DNA of 64,000 nt from an uncultured Selenomonas sp. (GTDB taxonomy: Bacteria > Bacillota > Negativicutes > Selenomonadales > Selenomonadaceae), in contig CAMVGU010000003.1 in assembly GCA_947167105.1 (NCBI GenBank), positions 62,001 through 126,000 on the forward strand, given 5' to 3'. Each line of letters opens with the position of its first letter. The first letter of the stretch is position 1. Below are positions 10,245 through 20,227 of the stretch, piece by piece. The notes under the pieces were generated by a model. That model was given only the letters and a program-made list of their open reading frames with translations, was not told the DNA's origin and did no database searches. Made by a program: the position numbers and the translations under genes.

Positions 10245-10798
10245 TGGCGGAAAATGAGCATGGTATATTCAGGATTGCCTCGAACCTTGCCGGTGCCTGC
10301 CTTATCTCCGGTCTGGTCATAGGCGCGGTCTGGTATGTGACGGCACCGGTGGCGGCGGAAAAGGCCGAGGCCATGAAGCAGGAATCCATGCGCTCCCTGG
10401 TAGCGGATGCGGAAAGCTTTGAGGAAATACCCGGCGAAGGGGGCTGCTTTGCCGCCAAGCAAGGGGGCAAGACCGTGGCCTATATCGTACCTGCCGAGTC
10501 CAAGGGCTACGGCGGCAGGATCAAGCTGCTGGTGGCCGTGACGGCAGAGGGCCAGGTCATTGATTTCAACATTCTGGAGCACAATGAGACGCCGGGCCTC
10601 GGCGACAATGCGAAGAAGCCGGAATTCCGTCGGCAGTTCGCGGGCAAGACAGCGGACAAGTTGGAGGTCACGAAGGACAAGGCCAATACCGAAAACATCC
10701 AGGCCATGACCGGCGCGACCATTTCTTCCCGGGCGGTGACGCTGGGCGTGAAGCAGGCTACGGAAAAGGCAGCGGCTCTGGCGAAGGGGGGCAAGTGA
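10241..10798 (+). CDS. rnfG: Rnf complex subunit G
   Basis: FMN-binding; MTGATISSRAVTLGV. Confidence 0.94.
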   Translation: MMAENEHGIFRIASNLAGACLISGLVIGAVWYVTAPVAAEKAEAMKQESMRSLVADAESFEEIPGEGGCFAAKQGGKTVAYIVPAESKGYGGRIKLLVAVTAEGQVIDFNILEHNETPGLGDNAKKPEFRRQFAGKTADKLEVTKDKANTENIQAMTGATISSRAVTLGVKQATEKAAALAKGGK

Positions 10799-10799
10799 G

Positions 10800-11453
10800 A
10801 TGGACAAGCTGAAAGAACTCTGGCCCATATACAGCAAGGGGCTGATGGCTGAGAATCCCATCTTCATCCTGGCACTTTCCCTCTGTCCGGCCCTGGCGGT
10901 GACGACAACGGTGGTAAACGGCCTGACCATGGGCCTTACCGTGACTTTCGTCATCACCAGCAACAATGTGGTGGTGTCCATTGTGCGAAGCTTTGTGAAT
11001 CCCAAGGTGCGTGTGCCGGTCTACATCACCTCCATTGCCACCATCGTGACGGTGGCGCAGTTGGTGCTGCAGGCATATTTCCCTCATCTCTATCAGGCCC
11101 TGGGCATCTATCTGGCCCTGGTGGTGGTGTTTGCCATCATCCTGGCCAGGGCGGAGGTCTTTGCCTCGAAGAACGGCCCCCTGCGCTCCTTTGCGGATGG
11201 CTTTGGCATGGGCTGCGGCTTTACCCTGGCCATGCTCATCATCTCTGCCATCCGTGAGGTCATAGGCTCCGGCACACTGCTGGGCCAGCCGGTGCTGTGG
11301 GCAGGCTATGACCCCATGCTGATGATGGTGCTGCCGCCGGGAGCCTTTATCCTCATTGGCTATCTGGTGGCTGCCTGCAAGACCTGGAACGCGAAGCGTG
11401 AACGGGAGGCGGCGGTGAGGGAGCGTGAGCAGGAGAAAGGAGCTGAAAGCTGA
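10800..11453 (+). CDS. rnfE: Rnf complex subunit E
   Basis: NPIFILALSLCPALAVTTTVVNGLTMGL. Confidence 0.95.
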   Translation: MDKLKELWPIYSKGLMAENPIFILALSLCPALAVTTTVVNGLTMGLTVTFVITSNNVVVSIVRSFVNPKVRVPVYITSIATIVTVAQLVLQAYFPHLYQALGIYLALVVVFAIILARAEVFASKNGPLRSFADGFGMGCGFTLAMLIISAIREVIGSGTLLGQPVLWAGYDPMLMMVLPPGAFILIGYLVAACKTWNAKREREAAVREREQEKGAES

Positions 11454-12028
11454 TGGCTGAATATCTGACACTCTTCATCGGCGCGGTTATCATCAATAAT
11501 TTCGTGCTGACCAAGTTCCTGGGCCTCTGCATTTTCTTCGGCATCTCGAAGAATTTGTCCGCCTCGGTGGGCATGGGCATGGCGGTGACCTCCGTCATGA
11601 CCATGAGCTCCATACTGGCCTGGATTGTGTATTTCTTCGTGCTGGAGCCTTTAGGAGTTACTTTCCTCACTACTATTGTCTTCGTGGTGCTGACTGCCAG
11701 CTTTGTGCAGCTTCTGGAACTGGTCATCAAAAAGCAGGCTCCGGCCCTCTACAATATGTGGGGCATCTACCTGCTGCTGATTGCGACGAACTGCATCGTG
11801 CTGGCTGTGCCCCTCCTGAATGTGGAGAGCAATTACAGCTTGTTAAAGAGCATTGTCTTTGCCATAGGCTCTGGCCTGGGCTTTGCGGTGGCCATTATCC
11901 TGATGGCCAGCCTGCGGGAGAAGCTGGTCTATGCGGATGTGCCAAAGCCCCTGCAGGGCATAGGCATAGCCTTTATCCTGGCGGGAATGCTGTCCTTGGC
12001 GTTCCTGGGCTTTTCCGGGATGCTGTAA
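11453..12028 (+). CDS. rnfA: Rnf complex subunit A
   Basis: MAEYLTLFIGAVIINNFVLTKFLGLCIFFGISK. Confidence 0.95.
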   Translation: MAEYLTLFIGAVIINNFVLTKFLGLCIFFGISKNLSASVGMGMAVTSVMTMSSILAWIVYFFVLEPLGVTFLTTIVFVVLTASFVQLLELVIKKQAPALYNMWGIYLLLIATNCIVLAVPLLNVESNYSLLKSIVFAIGSGLGFAVAIILMASLREKLVYADVPKPLQGIGIAFILAGMLSLAFLGFSGML

Positions 12029-12097
12029 AACGAAACTGATATGGAGATGCCCGGCATCTCCAGGCTGGTAGTATCTTCTTCATTAGGAGGTTCCAGT

Positions 12098-12928
12098 ATG
12101 GAAACTGCTATCTATATAATCGTCGTCCTGGTCGGTGTCGGAGCCTTTTTCGGCCTGGTGCTGGCCCTGGCGGACAAGAAATTTGCTATGGAGTCCAATC
12201 CCCTGATTGCGGAAGTAGAGGACATCCTGCCCAAAGGACAGTGTGGTGCCTGCGGCTTCGCAGGCTGCGCCAAGTATGCGGAGGCGGTAGTGGAGGACCC
12301 GGAGGTGCCCCCCAATCTCTGTGTGCCCGGCAAGGCGGCGGTGGCGGAGCAGGTCGCCAGGCTCACCGGTAAGCACGCTGAGGCCACGGAGCCCCAGTAC
12401 GCCTATCTGAAATGCCGCGGTACGAAAACGGCGGCAGCCATGGCTGCCCATTACCAGGGAGTCAAGGACTGCGCGGCGGCAAAACTGGTGGGGGGCGGGC
12501 CGAAGGGCTGCAAGTACGGCTGCCTGGGCTTCGGCAACTGCGTGCAGGCCTGTCCCTTTGGGGCCATGACCTTGGGCGGGGATGGCCTGCCCGTTATCGA
12601 CAAGGAACTTTGCACAGGCTGCGGCACCTGCGTAAAGACCTGTCCTCAGGGCCTTATCATCCTGCAGGGCTTGGGTGCACCGGTGCAGGTCACCTGCTCC
12701 TCCCACGACAAGGGCCCGGCAGCCAAGAAACTCTGCCAGAATGCCTGCATCGGCTGTGGCCTGTGCATGCGGAGCTGCACCCATGATGCCATCAAAATCG
12801 ACAATTTCCTGGCGGTGGTGGACACGAAAAAATGTGCGGAGTGCATGGAGCCCACCTGCCTTGCCAAATGCCCCACCAAGGCCATCCAGGGATTGTTGTC
12901 GGCTGAGAAGATGAAGCAGACGGCTTGA
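12098..12928 (+). CDS. rnfB: Rnf complex subunit B (ferredoxin-type)
   Basis: DILPKGQCGACGFAGCAKYAEAV plus multiple CxxCxxCxxxC clusters; start at ATG 12098 after AGGAGG. Confidence 0.94.
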   Translation: METAIYIIVVLVGVGAFFGLVLALADKKFAMESNPLIAEVEDILPKGQCGACGFAGCAKYAEAVVEDPEVPPNLCVPGKAAVAEQVARLTGKHAEATEPQYAYLKCRGTKTAAAMAAHYQGVKDCAAAKLVGGGPKGCKYGCLGFGNCVQACPFGAMTLGGDGLPVIDKELCTGCGTCVKTCPQGLIILQGLGAPVQVTCSSHDKGPAAKKLCQNACIGCGLCMRSCTHDAIKIDNFLAVVDTKKCAECMEPTCLAKCPTKAIQGLLSAEKMKQTA

Positions 12929-12983
12929 AAAAATATGTTGGCGGCAGCGTCCTTGATGCTGCCGCCAGCGTTTGTTTTGCACG

Positions 12984-13009
12984 AAAAAAGGAGCGCCTGC
13001 ACGCTCCTT
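12984..13009 (-). terminator. Rho-independent terminator of the PTS EIIA gene
   Basis: Minus strand AAGGAGCG...CGCTCCTTTTTT. Confidence 0.8.
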
Positions 13010-13023
13010 GACATAACTCTATT

Positions 13024-13491
13024 TCAAATTGCATATTCCAGCACGGCATCCTCGCCTGCTACGACTTCCTCTCCTGCCAGACGGTATTTGAGGTCCTGCA
13101 CTTTTTCAAAGTTCACTATAAGCAGGGGGGAAATCAGGTTGATGTTCTTCTTTTTCAGTAGCTTAAGATCCAGTTTCAGGATGGGAGTGCCGGCCTTGAC
13201 GGACTCGCCGGTATCATGCAGTGCCGTGATGCCCTCACCGTTCATGATAACCGTGTCCAGGCCGATGTGCACCAGTACCTGGACGCCATAAGAATTGGTG
13301 ATGGCAAAAGCGTGCTTGGTATCAAAGAACAGGGTGATCTCACCGTCGCAGGGTGCCAGCACCGTATCGCTGTTGGCGAGGATTGCCAGGCCATCGCCGG
13401 TGAGCCTCTCGGCGAAGACCGGGTCAGGAACACTGTCGAGCTCCACTGTCTGACCGGAGATAGGGGCTATGAGCTGTAGATGCTTTGCCAT
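13024..13491 (-). CDS. PTS glucose-type EIIA component
   Basis: GVQVLVHIGLDTVIMNGEGITALHDTGESVKAGTPILKLDL; start at internal Met (MAKHLQLIAPISGQ). Confidence 0.9.
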   Translation of the reverse strand: MAKHLQLIAPISGQTVELDSVPDPVFAERLTGDGLAILANSDTVLAPCDGEITLFFDTKHAFAITNSYGVQVLVHIGLDTVIMNGEGITALHDTGESVKAGTPILKLDLKLLKKKNINLISPLLIVNFEKVQDLKYRLAGEEVVAGEDAVLEYAI

Positions 13492-13677
13492 GATTTGCTG
13501 CTTCCTGCTGCCGCGGCAGATCCGCGCTGGCCTGAAGCAATTCACCTGCCTTTGTCGTTCATTTTTTATTTACGCACAATAAATAGAAATTTCTTACACG
13601 TTCCCCACGGTTATATTTTACATCATTACAGGGGGAAGTCAAGGAAAAAAGGCGAGATGCCTGCGTGGAAGGAGCTG

Positions 13678-14775
13678 TCAGGGCATATTCGGGATGTTCT
13701 TGCTGATGGCCGTGTGATGGATGATATCATCCACCCGCAGGTCGATGGCCAGTGCTTGCTTGTGCAGTGCCTCGGCGGTATCGAATTCAGACGGGTCATC
13801 CTCTTTGAGCCCTTTGAGGAAATGCTCCCAGGCGGAGAGGGCGGTTTCCGTGCTGAGCTTGCGCTGGACTGCCAGGTACTGTGCCCCCGGTGGGACAGGT
13901 ACGGCATCCAGTTCCTTCTGGCGTTCCGTCAGGCTCGGTATGACGTAATCCCTGATGAGGGTTTGCAGTTCGCCCCGCTGATAGTCAGAGAGCTTGCCTT
14001 TGGCGGTACCGGTCAGGTACTGGAACTGGATTTGCTGGTCGCGGAAGATTTCGTTGAAGGTCGTGACAATGCCCTTGGTGGCCTCTATGTATTGGGAGAT
14101 GTGCTGGTTCTGCAGCGGGGCTATGGTATCGAGATACTGCCGGTAATTTTTGATATAGGCAACTTGCCAGTGTCCATCCTCGGCTTGCTCCATGGATAAC
14201 TCCAGCAGGAATTCGGTCTGGGTGTAGTCCTCGCGTATCCTAAGGGCAGCAGTAGCGGTGGGGCCGTTGCGCTCCACTTTTTCGACAGCCAGAAGCGTTG
14301 TATTGCGTAGCTGGCTGCGCTCCAGGAAGCGTTCGTAATCGATGCCGAGCTGGCGCCCTTTCAGGATGTCCGTGCCTTCCGGCAGTAGCCATTCCCCTGC
14401 GGTCATGCGGCTGAGGATGGCGGCTTCGGTGCCCTGGGTGAGCTGTGGCTTGATCAGGATATAGAATTTCTCGAACATCACGCGGGTCTGGGGCGTGAGC
14501 GTCGCATCATAGGCAAACAAATCCACAGTCAGATCATCATAGGCCCGTGAAGTCAGGAGGTTTAGGTTGACAAAGTGCTTGAATGTTTCTGTGTCCTGCC
14601 TGGCCCAGGCTTCCTGGGCGCTGGTGAGTGCGTATTCCGGCGTGCGCAGGAAGAAGGCGAAATACCAGATGGCAGTGCCTATTGCGGCCGCAAGAAAAAG
14701 GAGCACGACAAAGACCAGCCGTCCTTTGCTCCTGCGCCGCTTTTGTATGTGTTTTTGCCATGTATAATCGTCCAT
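13678..14775 (-). CDS. Membrane-anchored hypothetical protein (one N-terminal TM, long extracytoplasmic domain)
   Basis: 365-aa ORF, single TM RLVFVVLLFLAAAIGTAIWYFAFF; no family recognised. Confidence 0.7.
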   Translation of the reverse strand: MDDYTWQKHIQKRRRSKGRLVFVVLLFLAAAIGTAIWYFAFFLRTPEYALTSAQEAWARQDTETFKHFVNLNLLTSRAYDDLTVDLFAYDATLTPQTRVMFEKFYILIKPQLTQGTEAAILSRMTAGEWLLPEGTDILKGRQLGIDYERFLERSQLRNTTLLAVEKVERNGPTATAALRIREDYTQTEFLLELSMEQAEDGHWQVAYIKNYRQYLDTIAPLQNQHISQYIEATKGIVTTFNEIFRDQQIQFQYLTGTAKGKLSDYQRGELQTLIRDYVIPSLTERQKELDAVPVPPGAQYLAVQRKLSTETALSAWEHFLKGLKEDDPSEFDTAEALHKQALAIDLRVDDIIHHTAISKNIPNMP

Positions 14776-14909
14776 AAGGCAACTCCTTCAATACGCACTG
14801 TCACACGAAGTTCATTTTAGCACAAATTCTTTTTGCGTCAAAGAGCAAGTTTGCCAGCATTTGACGTTACCTCATGCCTTGGCTTACAATGGGAGGGGAG
14901 GGCTGGGCA

Positions 14910-15365
14910 ATGAAATGGATAACTCATGAGGTGGTGACGGGGGTTGTGGTGTTCGCGGCCTTCGATGACCCATTGCTTGCTGTGTACAGCATGGCGGGCT
15001 CCATCATACCCGATAGAGTGGAGGGCTCGCCGGGAAGCTCCGGCTGGTCCTCCTGGCGCAGCCGTCACCGGGGCTGGTCCCACTGGCCCATGCTGTATCT
15101 TCTGCCGCTCTTGCTGCTGCTGCGTCTGGATGAATACACGGTCTACGCGCATCTCGTAGGGGAACTGCGCACAATTGGCATCTTCCTGTGCCTGGGGGCG
15201 TTGCTGCATATTGCCGAGGATGCCCTTTGCGGCAAGGTGCCATTCATTCTGCCCTGGCAGAAAATCGGCGTGAAGCTCTTTAAGGTAGGTTCTTTCCTTG
15301 AATATCTGCTGGCGCTGGTAATTGTGCTTTCCGTCTATGTGCTGCGCCTGCTGTGGACGACGTGA
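14910..15365 (+). CDS. Membrane-bound metal-dependent hydrolase-like (YdjM/DUF457-type)
   Basis: THEVVTGVV, SIIPDRVEG, HRGWSHWP His/Asp motifs in TM helices. Confidence 0.65.
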   Translation: MKWITHEVVTGVVVFAAFDDPLLAVYSMAGSIIPDRVEGSPGSSGWSSWRSRHRGWSHWPMLYLLPLLLLLRLDEYTVYAHLVGELRTIGIFLCLGALLHIAEDALCGKVPFILPWQKIGVKLFKVGSFLEYLLALVIVLSVYVLRLLWTT

Positions 15366-15487
15366 TGTATGGCGTCCTGCCCCTCAAAGGCGGGGCGCTT
15401 TTTCCTTGCGAAATCCTGAACAATGGTCTTATAACGATGCAGAAGCATCGTTGAAAGGCTGAGCGGAAGATTTGCCTATGGCAAATC

Positions 15488-18400
15488 TTGAATAATGGCC
15501 TTATAATAGATACAACAATTCATGCAAAAGGGGCCTTATCCGTGGATAACCAGAAGAAAATCCTGAAGCTGTGCGACTACCTGCGTCAAGTGGCGAGCCT
15601 CAGGCAAAAGACTGTCAAGAATATCAGGGAACAAGAATGGTCCCTGACCCTGGGCGAGCTGCCGGTGGACCCGAAACGCATCCGCCGCTTTGCGCCCGGT
15701 GCCGGGCTGCCGGAAGGTGCGCCCGAGGGACTGCTGCTGGAAGTGCAGAAGCCGGATTTTGTACCCTGCCCGGAACTGCCCTTTGACCTGATTGGCTGGG
15801 TGCGGACACCGCGCTGGAAGAACTTCGAGGTCACGGATCTGGAGCCTTATGAGGAAAGGCAGAAAAATGATCCGCGGCTGGGGGTCGTCACAGAGCGGTT
15901 CGTGGATTCCGGCGTGCGGTTGGCGGCCTGGGAGGATTGGAAGCGTCACCGCAATCTCTGGCGGGCAGGGGAACTGGCCAAGAGCCGCACTCAGAAGTTA
16001 TTCCTGGAATTATACGGCATCTATGACCGCATCCGCCAGGACCCGGAGCGTCTGGAGCTGCTGGTGGGCAACGGGGTGTTCCTGAACGGCCTGCAGATGG
16101 AGCTGGAGCACCCTTTGCTGCTGAAAAAAGTGCGGCTGCATTACGATGCCGAGGGCAATAAGATGCAGGTGCTGGACACGGAGAGCGCCACAGAAGTCTA
16201 CACGGAGCTTTTGCAGGATCTGCCAGGGATTGAGGGCCCCAATATGCGTGCTTTTGCCGGAATCGTGGAGGAGGCGGAGCTGCATCCACTTTCGGAGCAC
16301 CTGCCGAAATTCCTGAGCCGGACAGCGGGGCAACTGTCCCCCCACTGCCGGGCGGCAGCAGAGAAATTTGAATTGCTGCCTACGGACTGGTATCTGATCT
16401 TTCCGCGCCCGGTACTTTTCCTGCGCCGCCATGACGAGGGGACAGCGAGAGCCATCGCGGCTTTGGCTGAGGCTATCGAGGCTGGCGGCGAGGTGCCGCG
16501 CTCCCTGCTGGAAATCGCAGACCCGGATTATGAGCCGGCCAGGGTAGAGCTGCCGGAGGAGGATGAGGCTGCCCGGCTGGCTGCTGCCAGGGGAGAGGCG
16601 AAGGACCTGCTGCTGGCCAAGCCTGCCAATGGGGAGCAACTGGCTATTGCCAAGGAAATAGAGCAGGCTCCGGCAGTGGTCGTACAGGGCCCGCCGGGCA
16701 CCGGCAAGACCCATACCATAGCCAATCTGCTGGGGCATTTTCTTGCCCAGGGGCAGCATGTGCTGATTACAAGCCAGTCGAGCAAGGCCCTGTCCGTATT
16801 GAAGGATAAATTGCCGGGGGGCATGAAGGATCTTTGCGTGTCCCTGCTGTCTGATTCCCGTGAGGATATGGAGCGCTCTGTGGCGGGCATCTGCGAGATG
16901 CTGAGTCGCCACTCGGCTGAGGAATTGCAGGCACAGGCAGACAGGCTGAGCCGCCAGCGTGAGGAACTGCTGAAGCGCCAGGCCCAGGTACGGGAGCAAC
17001 TGGACGCTATCCGCAGAGCAGAGTCCCAGCGGGATTTCTTTGTGCTGGGGGGCAAGGCGTGGTCACTGTCGCGCATGGCGGAGTTTTTGCACCGTCATGA
17101 GGAACTGGCAGGCAGCCTGCCCGGCCCCCTGGCACCGGAGACTCCCTTTCCGCTGAAGCCGGGTGAGCTGGCAGAGCTGTATGTGCTGAATGCGGATTTC
17201 ACGGAGGAAAGCCTGAAGGATCTGGCCGGCAAATTGCCTGCCAGCCAAAAGCTTCTGCTGCCTGCCCAGGCCCGCAAGGTTCTGCAGGGCAGGGGGGAGC
17301 GGCGGCAGGAGGAGGAAAGGCTGCTTGCCGGTCTGAAACAGGCGGGCCTCAACGCCCAGGGCGAGGTGTGCATGGATGATCTGCCGGTGGCAGAGAAACT
17401 TTCCTCTGAGCATTTGCGGGAGGCGCAGGTCTTCCTGCTAAAACTGGATTTCAAAATTTTGGAAGAGCCCTGGGCCAGGGCCGCCATGCTGGCAGGCCGG
17501 GAGGGCGGCGCACGCCGTGAGGTCTGGGAGATGCTGGGCAGCGATATCGAGCGTGTGCAGCAACTGAAAGCCTTGGCAATGAAGCAGCAGTTTGGGCATA
17601 AATTGGAGTATAAGCTGTCTGAGCCACTAAGCGAGGAACTCTTGCAGCAACTGTCTGAAATGGCTGAGGCTGCAGATGCCAACGGCGGGGGACTGTCCTG
17701 GTGGATACGCCTGCGCCATCCTGAGTGGAAGAGAGTCCAACAGGGCTTCCTGCTGGATGGCAAGCCTCTTGCCCGTCTGAAGGATTGCAGGATGGCGATG
17801 CAATATGTCTCCCTGGGTTTAGCCCGCGAACAGGTACACCGCGAATGGGAGCAGTTATTGGTACCCTGCGGCTATCCGTCCTTGAAGGATTTGCAGGATA
17901 AGGCGGCGGGGGAGGACGCAGATGACGTGGCCTCTGCCCGCTGGCGTGAAGTGGCGTCCATGCTGGATTGGTACAAGGAAACCTGGAGCAAGCTGATGGC
18001 GCTCCTGGAGCGGGCCGGGCTGAAACCTGACCTGCTGCTGGCGCGGCGTGAGTATCTGACCCCCCAGGCCAGGTTGCAATATGAGCTGGACTGGCTGGAG
18101 AAGGAACTGCCCAGGTGGTTGCGGCTGATTACCCTGCACTATCTGGAGCAGCCCAAGGAAGACCTGCTGGCTCCCACCAGCGAGGAACTGGCCGCTGCCA
18201 GTGGCGAGGTGACGGCGGAGCTTTCGGCTGCGCTGCAGGAATGCGACCCAGACCGTTACGAAGCGGCTTACGGGCGGTTATTGCATTATGAGGCCCTGTT
18301 GCCGCGCTATAAGCGGCGTCAGGCCCTGCTGGCGCAGCTCGTGCCGGTTGCACATCACTGGGCGGAGACGCTGCTGGAGCAGGCCGGACAGGAAGTGCTG

Positions 18401-20056
18401 CCGCCGGAGAAGGCAGAGGATGCCTGGACTTATGAGCAACTGCGCATGAAGATGGAGAGCCTGCCGAAGCATGATGTGGAGACAATGGCAGCGGAGGCCG
18501 GTGATATCGCCACTGCCCTGGGGGAAATAACCCAGGAACTGGCGGAAAAGCGTGCCTGGCAGCACTTGCTGGAGCATGTTGCGGGGGGCAGCCTGCAGGC
18601 CAGCCTGATCGGCTGGAGCAAGGCCGTGCAGAAAATCGGCAGAGGCAAGGGGAAATATGCTGCACGCCATATGCGCGAAGCGCGCAGGTGCATGCTGGAA
18701 GCCCAGGCAGCAGTACCGGCCTGGATTATGCCTCTCTCCCGGGTCTGGCAGAATCTGCGCCCGGACAGCCCGAAATTTGATCTCATCATCATGGATGAGG
18801 CAAGCCAGGCGGATATACTGGCCCTGCCCCTGCTTTATTTCGCCAGGAAGGCCATCATTGTAGGTGACGACCAGCAGGTCAGCCCCGCAGATGTGGGCCT
18901 GGCGGCGGAGGATGTGCTGCAGCTTCAGAGCGCCAATATCGAGGGCGTGGTGGCCCATGCTTCCCTCTACACCATGGATACCTCTCTCTACGATATAGCC
19001 CAGATGCACTTTTCTGCCCGCATGCTGACCGAGCATTTCCGCTCGGTGCCGGAAATCATCGGCTACAGCAACAAGCTTTGCTATGGCGGGCGCATTCAGC
19101 CCTTGCGCGAAGCCGGTACCAGCCCTTTCAGCCCCCTGGTGGATCATTTATCTTCCGGCAGCCGCGCAGGCAAGCTCAACGAGGGTGAGGCAGAGGAACT
19201 GGTGGCGCTGCTGGCGGCCTGCCTGGAGCAGCCGGAGTATAAGGGCAAAAGCTTTGGCGCCATTTCCATGCTGGGCACGGAGCAGCCCAGGCTTATCCGC
19301 GAGCTGGCAGCAGAGCGGCTGGGGATCACGGTCTTAGAGGAACGGCATTTCCTTTCCGGCACGCCGGCCACCTTCCAGGGGGATGAGCGCGATATTATCT
19401 TCCTGTCCCTGGTGGATTCCCTTGAGGAAGGGGAAGGACAACTGCGCCTGGCAGGTGCGGGCCGCAGCGCAGACAGGCAGAAGCGCTACAATGTAGCGGT
19501 CAGCCGTGCCAGGGATCAGCTCTGGGTAGTCCATTCCATGGAACTTTCTGCCCTGAAAGAGGGCGATATCCGTCGCGGCCTGCTGGAATACGTGCTGGCT
19601 CCTGATGTCAGCCGCAGCCTGCAGCCGGAGGAAGAACCGACGGCTCTGGAATCAGCGGTGAGCTCCGCCTTGTTGCAGGCAGGTTATGTGACCCATCTGC
19701 AGTATCCCTTGGGGAGCTATCGCCTGGGGCTTGTGGTCATCTGCGGCAGGCGCCGTATCTGTATTGACTGCCAGGGGGAGCATTGGTATGAGCCCGAGCA
19801 GGCTGCGGCGGCACAGCGCACCCAGGCCGTGCTGCAGCGCCTGGGCTGGAGCTTCCTGCGGGTGCTGGGCAGTGCCTGGTATCGCGATCCGGAGCAGGAA
19901 CTGGACAGGCTCCTGTCACGTCTCAAGGCCCTCGGCCTGGAGCCGGGCATGACGGAGACCGACCGGGAGGCGGGGGAAACCCGCGCTGCCCTGCTGGAGC
20001 GTGTACAGGCCAGGGCCCGTGAGCTGCTTGCCGAATGGGCAGGCACGGAATCCTGA
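15488..20056 (+). CDS. Large SF1 DNA/RNA helicase (AAA_11/AAA_12 type) with C-terminal Vsr/MTES_1575-like nuclease-fold domain
   Basis: Walker A GPPGTGKTHTIANLL, Walker B DLIIMDEASQAD, motif VAVSRARDQLWVVHS; C-term ESAVSSALLQAGYVTHLQ...RICIDCQGEHWYEPEQ. Start may be GTG 15542. Confidence 0.85.
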   Translation: MNNGLIIDTTIHAKGALSVDNQKKILKLCDYLRQVASLRQKTVKNIREQEWSLTLGELPVDPKRIRRFAPGAGLPEGAPEGLLLEVQKPDFVPCPELPFDLIGWVRTPRWKNFEVTDLEPYEERQKNDPRLGVVTERFVDSGVRLAAWEDWKRHRNLWRAGELAKSRTQKLFLELYGIYDRIRQDPERLELLVGNGVFLNGLQMELEHPLLLKKVRLHYDAEGNKMQVLDTESATEVYTELLQDLPGIEGPNMRAFAGIVEEAELHPLSEHLPKFLSRTAGQLSPHCRAAAEKFELLPTDWYLIFPRPVLFLRRHDEGTARAIAALAEAIEAGGEVPRSLLEIADPDYEPARVELPEEDEAARLAAARGEAKDLLLAKPANGEQLAIAKEIEQAPAVVVQGPPGTGKTHTIANLLGHFLAQGQHVLITSQSSKALSVLKDKLPGGMKDLCVSLLSDSREDMERSVAGICEMLSRHSAEELQAQADRLSRQREELLKRQAQVREQLDAIRRAESQRDFFVLGGKAWSLSRMAEFLHRHEELAGSLPGPLAPETPFPLKPGELAELYVLNADFTEESLKDLAGKLPASQKLLLPAQARKVLQGRGERRQEEERLLAGLKQAGLNAQGEVCMDDLPVAEKLSSEHLREAQVFLLKLDFKILEEPWARAAMLAGREGGARREVWEMLGSDIERVQQLKALAMKQQFGHKLEYKLSEPLSEELLQQLSEMAEAADANGGGLSWWIRLRHPEWKRVQQGFLLDGKPLARLKDCRMAMQYVSLGLAREQVHREWEQLLVPCGYPSLKDLQDKAAGEDADDVASARWREVASMLDWYKETWSKLMALLERAGLKPDLLLARREYLTPQARLQYELDWLEKELPRWLRLITLHYLEQPKEDLLAPTSEELAAASGEVTAELSAALQECDPDRYEAAYGRLLHYEALLPRYKRRQALLAQLVPVAHHWAETLLEQAGQEVLPPEKAEDAWTYEQLRMKMESLPKHDVETMAAEAGDIATALGEITQELAEKRAWQHLLEHVAGGSLQASLIGWSKAVQKIGRGKGKYAARHMREARRCMLEAQAAVPAWIMPLSRVWQNLRPDSPKFDLIIMDEASQADILALPLLYFARKAIIVGDDQQVSPADVGLAAEDVLQLQSANIEGVVAHASLYTMDTSLYDIAQMHFSARMLTEHFRSVPEIIGYSNKLCYGGRIQPLREAGTSPFSPLVDHLSSGSRAGKLNEGEAEELVALLAACLEQPEYKGKSFGAISMLGTEQPRLIRELAAERLGITVLEERHFLSGTPATFQGDERDIIFLSLVDSLEEGEGQLRLAGAGRSADRQKRYNVAVSRARDQLWVVHSMELSALKEGDIRRGLLEYVLAPDVSRSLQPEEEPTALESAVSSALLQAGYVTHLQYPLGSYRLGLVVICGRRRICIDCQGEHWYEPEQAAAAQRTQAVLQRLGWSFLRVLGSAWYRDPEQELDRLLSRLKALGLEPGMTETDREAGETRAALLERVQARARELLAEWAGTES

Positions 20057-20075
20057 AAATAAAATAAAAAAGTGC

Positions 20076-20104
20076 TTGACATGTTGGGGCAAAATGAATA
20101 AAAT
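20076..20104 (+). promoter_or_regulatory. Sigma70-type promoter for tRNA-Gly pair
   Basis: TTGACA (20076-20081), 17-nt spacer, TAAAAT (20099-20104). Confidence 0.75.
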
Positions 20105-20151
20105 ATATTTTGTCAGTCAGCGCTGGGCTTGTCCCAGCGGTCAGGCATGAT

Positions 20152-20226
20152 GCGGAAATAGCTCAGTGGTAGAGCACCACCTTGCCAAGGTGGGGGTCGC
20201 GAGTTCGAGCCTCGTTTTCCGCTCCA
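20152..20226 (+). tRNA. tRNA-Gly (GCC), CCA encoded
   Basis: GCGGAAA...TTTCCGC acceptor stem, TTGCCAA anticodon loop, GTTCGAGC T-loop. Confidence 0.95.
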
Positions 20227-20227
20227 T

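Noticed and set aside
13480-14199. 239-aa plus-strand ORF opposite the membrane-anchored protein
   Set aside because: Overlaps a better supported minus-strand gene and the EIIA start region; no domain.
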